Below are positions 5,723-12,023 of a DNA stretch of 12,023 nt, one piece after another (the first letter of the stretch is position 1; each line of letters begins with the position of its first letter). The notes under the pieces were generated by a model. That model ran no database searches and was not told the DNA's origin. It was given only the letters and a program-made list of their open reading frames with translations. A program made the position numbers and the translations under genes. This DNA is from CAYJAD01 sp964372165 (GTDB lineage: Bacteria; Desulfobacterota; Desulfovibrionia; Desulfovibrionales; Desulfovibrionaceae), in the NCBI GenBank assembly GCA_964372165.1, contig CAYJPT010000069.1, forward strand, positions 1-12,023, written 5' to 3'.

Positions 5723-6451
5723 TTAAAAAAAATCTCTTTCCGCTATGGCTTGAATACCAAATCGATTAAGAGTAGCCTTGGCAAAATCTTTTGTTTTTGC
5801 AGTGTATATTTTAATTATGCCCGGCTTCCCCGTGGCTTTTAATTTTGTTTGTGCTTGTAAATATGACCCATGCGTGTCTACAAAGCATATGGGTATGGCT
5901 TTGGTAACTTTTCCACCAAGGGCTTTGAAAACATCGGCCACAAAAAAATACTTGTTTCCTACATCTTCATGTGATTGAACTCTAAGCAGCTTGATAAGCT
6001 GTTTACGATTATTCTCATTGAACATGGGAAAAAGTAGTAAGGAGTATATAGCCTCAGTATCAAGGGGTTTGGCTATAAAGGATTTTTGTAAAAATGCAAT
6101 TTCTTCCCAATCTCCCTTGGCAACGCTAATTTTAATTTTTTCCCAAAGTAAATAAAAATCTACCGCTTGCTTTATGATGGGCTTACCTTCTTTATTAAGG
6201 GGTATTTTGGGGCAAACATTTATATTATTGCCAAGTTTTTTGCGTAAATTCCCTTGTAGCTGAATAAAGCTTTGCAGGGTAAGTTCTAGAGGTGGTGATA
6301 TTGCACTGTCTGCGCTTAACAAAGTGTCCAATGAATTTAGACGTGCATCATCTTGGCATGTACTCGCTGCAAAGCTTATGGATGCTTGCATCATTAGACA
6401 CAACATACTTAAACACAACAGTCTTGTCATATGTATAAGATTAAATTTCAT
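5723..6451 (-). CDS. Secreted protein, paralogue B of a tandem trio, 242 aa
   Basis: A signal peptide covers about residues 1-28 (long hydrophobic core, ISFAA near the cleavage site). The mature protein opens with CQDDARLNSL (Cys32) and has Cys80 48 residues later, matching paralogue C. Downstream are the shared helical segment AVDFYLLWEKIKISVAKGD, a KPLDTEAIYSLLLFPM stretch and KALGGKVTKAIPICF, with a third cysteine at 189. The C-terminal 50 residues differ from the sister proteins. The product is expected in the periplasm or at the outer surface. AAGGA stands eight bases before the start and overlaps the stop of the upstream gene, so this gene is coupled to its neighbour within one message. 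A later Met8 lacks such a site. The function is not recognised. Confidence 0.87.
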   Translation of the reverse strand: MKFNLIHMTRLLCLSMLCLMMQASISFAASTCQDDARLNSLDTLLSADSAISPPLELTLQSFIQLQGNLRKKLGNNINVCPKIPLNKEGKPIIKQAVDFYLLWEKIKISVAKGDWEEIAFLQKSFIAKPLDTEAIYSLLLFPMFNENNRKQLIKLLRVQSHEDVGNKYFFVADVFKALGGKVTKAIPICFVDTHGSYLQAQTKLKATGKPGIIKIYTAKTKDFAKATLNRFGIQAIAERDFF

Positions 6452-6462
6452 ATACTTATTCC

Positions 6463-7119
6463 TTAGTAGAGGGTCAAACTATAATCACGAGTTACATAAT
6501 TTCCCACAATGGTGTAGAGTGGAAAATAGACGCTAAGTACTTGTTGCACTTTAGTTGGTGGCATCTTGCTGGATGTAGTTTTGCCGTCGGGGTACATTAC
6601 CCCGCCCATGAGAAAATAAAGCATAGGCCAAGTTATATGAGGCTTAAGGCTTTCTGGAGTGCTTCTATCCTCAATTAATAGCTTAGAAAAATAGCTGGAA
6701 GGTTTTAAGAAACGTATAATCTTAATGGCATTATTAACGCCTCCAAGTTCAACAGAAAAGCCTTCCTCTACTTCAAAAAGGTCTATCCACTGTGAAAAAG
6801 AACGAGGCGTTGGGCGCAAATAAGCGCTTATTTGCATAAGGGCTTTGTGATCATTGTCTTGTATAGCCTTGGCATAGCTTTCATAAACTAACCTAAATGG
6901 AACATACATTTCTTGCTCAAGAATGGGCATTCCTTGCACAAGTTGTATAGATGTGCAGCTTTTGCCATCATAGCTTAAGCTTGTTACCTGACTAATACTT
7001 GTTGCATCGGCAAAAGGGAATTCATGAGCTGGGTTTTTAGCGTTTTCATAACATTCTGGTGCAGCCAAGGCTGGTGAGTGCCAAAAAGCTAGGACTATTA
7101 ATATTAAAAATGTACGCAT
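6463..7119 (-). CDS. Secreted protein, paralogue A of a tandem trio (most diverged), 218 aa
   Basis: A short signal peptide (MRTFLILIVLAFWHSPALA) ends before APECYEN. Cysteines at 23 and 55 parallel the pair in the two downstream proteins, but 32 residues apart instead of 48. The rest follows the same plan: a helix FRLVYESYAKAIQDNDHKAL, a PTPRSFSQWIDLF segment and LYFLMGGVMYPDGKTTS in place of the LGGK/R-T-K motif. Similarity is recognisable by order and pattern more than by identity, so the paralogy call is weaker here than for B and C. AGGA lies upstream of the ATG and overlaps the stop codon of the preceding membrane-protein gene, eight bases away. The product is probably periplasmic; its function is unknown. 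Confidence 0.85.
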   Translation of the reverse strand: MRTFLILIVLAFWHSPALAAPECYENAKNPAHEFPFADATSISQVTSLSYDGKSCTSIQLVQGMPILEQEMYVPFRLVYESYAKAIQDNDHKALMQISAYLRPTPRSFSQWIDLFEVEEGFSVELGGVNNAIKIIRFLKPSSYFSKLLIEDRSTPESLKPHITWPMLYFLMGGVMYPDGKTTSSKMPPTKVQQVLSVYFPLYTIVGNYVTRDYSLTLY

Positions 7120-7127
7120 ATTATTTC

Positions 7128-8504
7128 CTAAAGTATAAATTGTTTAAATATCCCTAATGGGAATAAAAATCCCTGCCAAAATATAAGCCATGTGGCATAA
7201 ATGCCGGCAAATCCATCAAGGGGAGCCGATGTTGCAAATAATGCTGGCAATAGGTAGATGCTAAACACAGCAATAAAACTTGGCACAACGCATTTTGTGG
7301 CTGTGGCAAGTAGGCTTGCTATGTGCAAAAAGCTTACGGTAATGGAAAAACCAAGGGCTATGGGCGGCAAAAATATGGCTACAGCATAGTCCTTACCTTC
7401 TTCTGCATGGCTACCACCATCACCATATTGAGCAGGATTACCAAATTCATCTTGTTCGCGCTCAAGCATAATATTATCAATATGTTCCTTCCAAACGCCT
7501 CGCCACTCTTCAAGGCTAAGCATAGTTTCAGAAAGAAGCTTTGATTTTATATGTTCTGGGATAGAAGAATCATCTATTTTAGTCTGAATTTTATTACTTA
7601 ATTGCTCTTGGGCATATGTAAAAAGATCTGACTCACTGGTTGCACAAACTTCTTGTGCCTCACCTGCCACAGGCTTACCTAATACATACACTGTGCTTGA
7701 TGTTTTTTTACAAAAATCCTGCAAGTTGAATGTAAGTGGTATATGTGGAAAATTTCTATCAACGTATTTTTGAACTCGTGTATTGAGCTTATCCCTACAT
7801 TTTTGACTAGCACAAGCAGCATAACGCACCAGTTCAGCATTGAGGCTATGTGATAATTCTGCAAAATTTAGTCGCGCTAAGTCTTGTTTAACATTTGTAA
7901 TGTTTGCGATATTTGACAGATATTTGTTGATATACTCATCATATTCCTTATCAACTTTATTAAATAACTCCTGGCCATACAGGGCATAGAGTATGGTTGA
8001 TTTCTTATTAAAAATCTCACTGGCAAGGGTGGTATTATTCCAAATTGAAAAACCAAGTACCTTGGAAAAGGCTTTTAACTTAATTGGTTCGCTTACAATC
8101 TCTTGCGGTAAATTATCAAGACTTATGACTCCATGTACTTGGGCTTCGTTAAATAGTTGTATAGCCTTTGCCTCGGTTCTTTCTTGTGCATTAGTTTGCT
8201 CTGCATAATGGTTCACAAGAAAATCTTCTGTCTTCATGGCTCCAAAACCAAGGACAAAGGCTATAATAAAGGCAATACTTAAGCGGAATTTTTTATAAAT
8301 ACTTCTAAAGGTAAAAAGAGCAGTACCAAAACCAACAGTTAGTTTAGCTAATTCACTAAGACGCTGCGATGCCTCCATAGTTTGTGCAGCTAAAATGGCA
8401 CCACACAGACTAATTTGCCAAAATAGATAAATAATGGTGCAAATTATCAGAATAGCATAGAGCTTGTCAGTGCTTAAGAGCTTAGCAAATAATGTTTGAT
8501 TCAT
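7128..8504 (-). CDS. Polytopic membrane protein with large cysteine-containing loop, 458 aa
   Basis: Spans are visible near residues 15-37, 52-68 (weaker), 73-90, 373-400, 406-425 and 436-456. The basic KKFR at 71-74 marks a cytoplasmic turn, so the loop of about 280 residues between the third and fourth spans should face the periplasm. This fits its four cysteines (231, 236, 265, 287), likely disulfide-paired. The loop is mostly helical and ends with a glycine-rich, acidic stretch (GNPAQYGDGGSHAEEGKD) just before the fourth span. The ribosome binding site is poor (AAAGTAAAA), in a 66-base gap after the preceding gene, so expression may be lower or independently set. It is directly followed by the three secreted paralogues, which are plausible partners of the loop. 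The family is not recognised; the architecture suggests a membrane platform. Confidence 0.85.
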   Translation of the reverse strand: MNQTLFAKLLSTDKLYAILIICTIIYLFWQISLCGAILAAQTMEASQRLSELAKLTVGFGTALFTFRSIYKKFRLSIAFIIAFVLGFGAMKTEDFLVNHYAEQTNAQERTEAKAIQLFNEAQVHGVISLDNLPQEIVSEPIKLKAFSKVLGFSIWNNTTLASEIFNKKSTILYALYGQELFNKVDKEYDEYINKYLSNIANITNVKQDLARLNFAELSHSLNAELVRYAACASQKCRDKLNTRVQKYVDRNFPHIPLTFNLQDFCKKTSSTVYVLGKPVAGEAQEVCATSESDLFTYAQEQLSNKIQTKIDDSSIPEHIKSKLLSETMLSLEEWRGVWKEHIDNIMLEREQDEFGNPAQYGDGGSHAEEGKDYAVAIFLPPIALGFSITVSFLHIASLLATATKCVVPSFIAVFSIYLLPALFATSAPLDGFAGIYATWLIFWQGFLFPLGIFKQFIL

Positions 8505-8570
8505 AGTATTTTACTTTGTTTAATAAACTTGATTTTATTTATCAGCCTATTATGCAGCTGAATTTTCGCA

Positions 8571-8936
8571 TCACTTTTCCACCGCATCCCTAATATCCAT
8601 CAAGAGATATACAGTGCCAAAAAAGAGCACCACACCCACCCAACCAGCGATAGCAGTAAATAAGGCAATTACAATGCCAATACCTGCGTTGCTGTATGGA
8701 TTAGCTACAAGTGAAACAAACAAAAATAGTGAGCCAATTAAAACGCTTATCAATGATAAAATGAATGATACATTAATAAAGACAGGAAAATACTTGCGCA
8801 CATGCCCACGCACGCCAGTGGTGACAAAAAGCTTTGCTTTTGCAGTATCAATATTACCTATCTGCCCCTTGATGGATTCAGTTGTATTTTTAGCCTGTCG
8901 CGAAGGATCATGGGGATTTTGGTTTTCAGTATTCAT
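8571..8936 (-). CDS. Small two-span membrane protein, DUF4282-like, 121 aa
   Basis: A hydrophilic N-terminal 45 residues (NTENQNPHDPSRQAKNTTE, then KGQIGNIDTAKAK) precedes two membrane spans near 52-76 and 84-110, joined by a short loop (NPYSNAGIG). The protein ends in an amphipathic tail, LLMDIRDAVEK. The layout, with its second span running into a charged helix, resembles the DUF4282 family of small membrane proteins; this is an impression from topology and tail, not an alignment. The start has a good ribosome binding site, TAGGAG, about seven bases upstream. Both termini are expected to be cytoplasmic. It sits between the large lipoprotein and the 458-residue membrane protein, so a structural or assembly role with them is a reasonable inference. 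Confidence 0.82.
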   Translation of the reverse strand: MNTENQNPHDPSRQAKNTTESIKGQIGNIDTAKAKLFVTTGVRGHVRKYFPVFINVSFILSLISVLIGSLFLFVSLVANPYSNAGIGIVIALFTAIAGWVGVVLFFGTVYLLMDIRDAVEK

Positions 8937-9016
8937 GGATTTCTCCTATTATTTTTTTTAGTGTTGATAAATAACAGCCTGATAAAGCTTATATTTTGCA
9001 CTATATAACTGTTTAG

Positions 9017-11509
9017 CTATAACTTAACCTCTGTGCTTGGCTGTTTATTGCCCATTGAACTTTTACTCTTAAACAACACGTTACCTTTTCCTTGTAAAAA
9101 AGGTGGAATTATACCCTCAATTAAAAAAGATTTGTCACGTACTAATGTGTAATCATTAACAGAAATGCTATTTACCATCATGGTGAAATCAATATTGGAT
9201 GAAGATAAATCTTGCGCATGTTTCTTAAAATTAATTTTTTCAGAATAATTTGCATTGGCTGCTATATTTTGGCGAAAATTCAAATTAAATGAATTAATAA
9301 TTATGTTCTTTTCTGATAGTTCAACAGAAACTTTGGGGCGTTTAACAGCAAAATTATTTAAATTTTGAATTGTAACGTGCAAAACACCGTTTTCATAATT
9401 AGTGGTGAACTTGATATTATCCAATATTGAATTCACAAGCTGCATAGAGGATTTTTTATTTTCTTCAAGATAGGCTTTGAATTTCTCTTCATATGATTTT
9501 TTTAGCTCTTCATTAGTCTGTGGTATCATAAAGCTAGTATCTTTTACTTCGGTAATTTCAAAATCTTCACTGACCCACTTATCTGATACTTTTTTAATTT
9601 TCAGCTTATCGGCATTGGTTGGTAGGGTATAAGATTTACCTTTGTAGACATATTTTTTAGCTATAATTTTAAATTGTAATTCACCAGATTCTACTAAACT
9701 TAAATAATATAAATCTTTTTCATCTAGTCTAATATTTACTTTATATTTTTTGCCACGATTTACTGGTACACTTTCTTCATGGTCAACATTATAACTAGCA
9801 ATTAGTTCATCATCCTTAGTAAAAACCAAATCAATCTCTTTTAATGTCATATTGCTATCTGATTTATTATAAAGAATTCCATCTATCATGAGCAAAATGT
9901 TATTTGTACGCTTGTTTTGTAAGACAACTTCCCAGCTTATATCTTCAAATACTAATTGAGAATATAAGTGCTCTAACATATTAAGCTGGGCTTTCATTAT
10001 ATCGCCAGCTTCAAGAGATTTTGCTACAATTGATTTTGTGATAGCATCAGCGTTTTTAACGTATAATTCAAATGCATCCTTTGAATTAATGGACCTACCA
10101 GATGCGTCATAGAATCCGTTAAGTGCATATTGTGCTTTTAGCTTTCCATTGTTTTGTTCAAGTACAAGTATTCCTCTAGTGCGAAGAGTTGTAATTTCAA
10201 ATCTAGTTTTATTGTCCCGATTTATCTGAACCGATTTTATTGTACTATAATCTAGCATTATATTTTTTTCGTTATTAGCAAAAAAATCAGGATCTTCTAA
10301 TATTTCTATGAGATCCTCTGTAACTCCAAGCATTTTTTCATTAGTATCGTATGTACTTTTTGCTGAAAAATCATACTCAATTCTAGGCATAGTTGTAGCG
10401 TCGCGTGATTTTGATATTGCTTTGATGCTTGAAAAATACTTAAAATTGATAAGCTCATTCAATTTTTTAATATCATTAGCTTTTAATGCCTCTTGCAGCT
10501 CTGTTCTAAACAACTTAATTTGTTCACGTAGTTTGGAAATTTCTTTTCCCCTAGCTATATCTTCTTGTATTTCAATTAAGCGTTGCTCAAAAAGTTTCTT
10601 TTGGCTCTCAGGGGTAATTTTTTCTACTGTGGCAAGTGTATTGCGAGCAAATTCTTCCGCAGAGGCTTTGGTTCTTGCACATCCAAATATTTCAAGCCCA
10701 TTACCAAAGTCAGCCACAGGGTAATATGCAGTAAAATCTCTCTCACCCTTTGCCTCGATAAGGGCAAGGTTTTTATCAACAATAATAATTTTTGTATTTT
10801 CGAGCGCAAATATAGTTGGATATATAAAAACGGCTACTTCACCACCTTTTTCTTTGAAAGGTTGAATTTCCTCTTTTGACATTAAGGTATAGCGGAGCAA
10901 GTTTTTAGAAAGATTTTCTTTATGGTTAGAACCAAAAATATTACCAAGCATATTTGCTCCCAATCCAGCGAGTCCAAACCCACGCTTATCAGCTTCAGAT
11001 AGTAAATCTGTTGTTGCAAGTGCGTCTAAATAGACTTCAGCATTTATGTATCTATTTATTTCAAATTCGTTTTTGTGTTTAATGGACTCTTTTAACAAAT
11101 TGATGATTTTCTCCACATCATTAGCGCGAATCCCAGTATCCTTTCTTTGCATTACAACTTTGTTATAAAATTCTAGGGCAATATTTATGGCATCTGTTTC
11201 AATCTTGTTATAGTTAGCGCGGTCAATTTTAGCCTTACCTCGAAAATAAGAGATTATTGTAGAGAATTCTTGATATTTTGGTACTTGTGCATTGTAAAAT
11301 GCTACTAAATTTTTTTCATAGTTCGCTTTATTTTCACCCTCTAACGTAGGAAGTAAATTAAGAGTTTTTTGGACATATGCAGAGTTGTCTTCACTGGTAC
11401 AGGCCACTAACGTTAGCATTGGAGTGAGCATTAAACATACTAGGGCGATTTTGAAAGTATTATGATATAATAATCTTGTGAATGTTTTTGATTTCATTAA
11501 TAAAAGCAT
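9017..11509 (-). CDS. Large lipoprotein with helical N-terminal half and beta-rich C-terminal domains, 830 aa
   Basis: The N-terminus has basic residues, a hydrophobic core and a clear lipobox, LVAC, with lipidated Cys37 followed by TSEDNS. Residues 45-160 are helical, and 177-193 are glycine-rich (GFGLAGLGANMLGNIFG). A charged helix with coiled-coil character spans about 300-355. Two beta-rich segments follow. One is near 525-625 (DGILYNKSDSNMTLKEIDLV), resembling immunoglobulin-like domains such as FxLYD. The other is near 696-795 (GVLHVTIQNLNNFAVKRP), of similar type. AGAGG stands six bases before the ATG at 11509; Met5 has no such site. The mature protein should be anchored to the inner face of the outer membrane or the outer face of the inner membrane, since Thr38 rather than Asp follows the cysteine. 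The fold assignments are by pattern only, and no family name is justified. It is the largest product of the cluster and probably a scaffold. Confidence 0.88.
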   Translation of the reverse strand: MLLLMKSKTFTRLLYHNTFKIALVCLMLTPMLTLVACTSEDNSAYVQKTLNLLPTLEGENKANYEKNLVAFYNAQVPKYQEFSTIISYFRGKAKIDRANYNKIETDAINIALEFYNKVVMQRKDTGIRANDVEKIINLLKESIKHKNEFEINRYINAEVYLDALATTDLLSEADKRGFGLAGLGANMLGNIFGSNHKENLSKNLLRYTLMSKEEIQPFKEKGGEVAVFIYPTIFALENTKIIIVDKNLALIEAKGERDFTAYYPVADFGNGLEIFGCARTKASAEEFARNTLATVEKITPESQKKLFEQRLIEIQEDIARGKEISKLREQIKLFRTELQEALKANDIKKLNELINFKYFSSIKAISKSRDATTMPRIEYDFSAKSTYDTNEKMLGVTEDLIEILEDPDFFANNEKNIMLDYSTIKSVQINRDNKTRFEITTLRTRGILVLEQNNGKLKAQYALNGFYDASGRSINSKDAFELYVKNADAITKSIVAKSLEAGDIMKAQLNMLEHLYSQLVFEDISWEVVLQNKRTNNILLMIDGILYNKSDSNMTLKEIDLVFTKDDELIASYNVDHEESVPVNRGKKYKVNIRLDEKDLYYLSLVESGELQFKIIAKKYVYKGKSYTLPTNADKLKIKKVSDKWVSEDFEITEVKDTSFMIPQTNEELKKSYEEKFKAYLEENKKSSMQLVNSILDNIKFTTNYENGVLHVTIQNLNNFAVKRPKVSVELSEKNIIINSFNLNFRQNIAANANYSEKINFKKHAQDLSSSNIDFTMMVNSISVNDYTLVRDKSFLIEGIIPPFLQGKGNVLFKSKSSMGNKQPSTEVKL

Positions 11510-11611
11510 TGTAAACCTCTATCTTGTGTTCGTAATGTGTTAAGTAACTGCATTCCCAGCACATACTTTATAAACTAAGTTAAATTGATAATTATTAACG
11601 TGCTATCATTT

Positions 11612-11977
11612 CTAAATCGGGGAATTGGAGCATATGCGTAAAAAACCTTTGATAGCTCGGTACAGATACCAAAAAATCAACACAAAATATCCAATACCTG
11701 CAGACATACCTAAAAATGGAACAACAAAGTTTAGGGCTATGCTTAAAAAAACTATTAAGATTGTAGCTAAAAATGCATATAGCAATGTCTTTAATATCCA
11801 TGATACATGCGAGCTAAAAACTGGATTGCTAGCATAATCTCCCTTTTTAATGAACATCACAATTAATGGAACAATGGGAAAGAAAATCAGAAGTACGTAA
11901 TTAATTTGAAAAAGTAGTACAGCTTTTTTGGTTTCCTCATCTAAACCTAATTTTGTTTCTTGTGGTTGGTTCGACAT
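11612..11977 (-). CDS. Small multi-span membrane protein, DUF4870/Tic20-like, 121 aa
   Basis: Three or four spans are visible: about 21-43 (VLLFQINYVLLIFFPIVPLI), 62-86 and 92-108. The cytoplasmic turn after the first is FIKKGDYASNPVFSSHVSW, and the end is YLYRAIKGFLRI. The combination of a K-rich turn, a conserved-looking SSH and a terminal Y/R-x-x-KG stretch resembles small DUF4870-type (Tic20-like) membrane proteins of proteobacteria. This is recalled similarity and not a checked match. A strong ribosome binding site (AGGAGAG, minus strand, around 11985-11991) precedes the ATG. Only 46 bases remain upstream, so whether it is the first gene of the cluster cannot be seen. A 102-base gap follows before the large lipoprotein; it may hold a promoter, but none is convincing. 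Confidence 0.8.
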   Translation of the reverse strand: MSNQPQETKLGLDEETKKAVLLFQINYVLLIFFPIVPLIVMFIKKGDYASNPVFSSHVSWILKTLLYAFLATILIVFLSIALNFVVPFLGMSAGIGYFVLIFWYLYRAIKGFLRICSNSPI

Positions 11978-12023
11978 TTTATCTCTCTCCTAAGTGATAA
12001 TTGTGGTTAAAGGTTAATTTTTG

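Noticed and set aside
8614..9008. Open plus-strand frames antisense to the small two-span membrane protein
   Set aside because: The minus-strand gene has a good TAGGAG site and coherent topology. The antisense frames have neither.
10308..10879. Open plus-strand frames of about 100-138 codons inside the large lipoprotein gene
   Set aside because: They are antisense to a frame with a signal sequence, lipobox and ribosome binding site. They have no ribosome binding sites and shadow-like composition.
3487..11977. Assignment to a known type IV, type VI or tripartite efflux system
   Set aside because: No ATPase, secretin, VirB/Tss-like, or adaptor/outer-membrane-channel signatures are visible in any product.

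Overview
The window is AT-rich (by eye about one third G+C) and appears to come from a Gram-negative bacterium. The reasons are Sec signal peptides ending in AxA-type sites, lipobox cysteines, several polytopic membrane proteins and AGGA-type ribosome binding sites. No rRNA, tRNA or housekeeping gene is present to fix the taxon, so no species is proposed.

Left part, plus strand. Positions 1-100 hold the last 32 codons of an unidentified gene. Positions 101-489 hold no gene but an unusually dense series of stem-loops, two of which look like diverged copies of one hairpin unit. Two plus-strand genes follow. One (490-1344) is a 284-residue protein of unknown family with a weak ribosome binding site. 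The other (1456-1860) is a small, helical 134-residue protein with a strong one. The plus genes and the minus-strand cluster converge on 1861-2036, which carries a 14-bp interrupted inverted repeat.

Right part, minus strand. From 11977 down to 2037, nine genes run in one direction with short gaps or overlaps. In transcription order they are: a small multi-pass membrane protein resembling the DUF4870/Tic20 type; an 830-residue lipoprotein; a small two-span membrane protein resembling DUF4282; a 458-residue polytopic membrane protein with a large, probably periplasmic loop containing four cysteines; three consecutive secreted proteins that look like diverged paralogues; a short, charged, disordered lipoprotein; a 314-residue polytopic membrane protein; and a 485-residue protein with a DnaJ-type CxxCxGxG zinc-binding region and three C-terminal membrane spans. 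A stem-loop between the small lipoprotein and the 314-residue protein divides the cluster into two parts.

Almost every product of this cluster is predicted to lie in or beyond the inner membrane, and none has a recognisable enzymatic domain. The simplest inference is a multi-component envelope assembly: membrane-anchored parts, periplasmic disulfide-containing subunits, two lipoprotein anchors and a cytoplasmic zinc-finger protein tethered to the membrane. Its function cannot be read from the sequence. Two starts were moved inward on ribosome-binding-site evidence (5701 instead of 5716, and 3494 instead of 3581).
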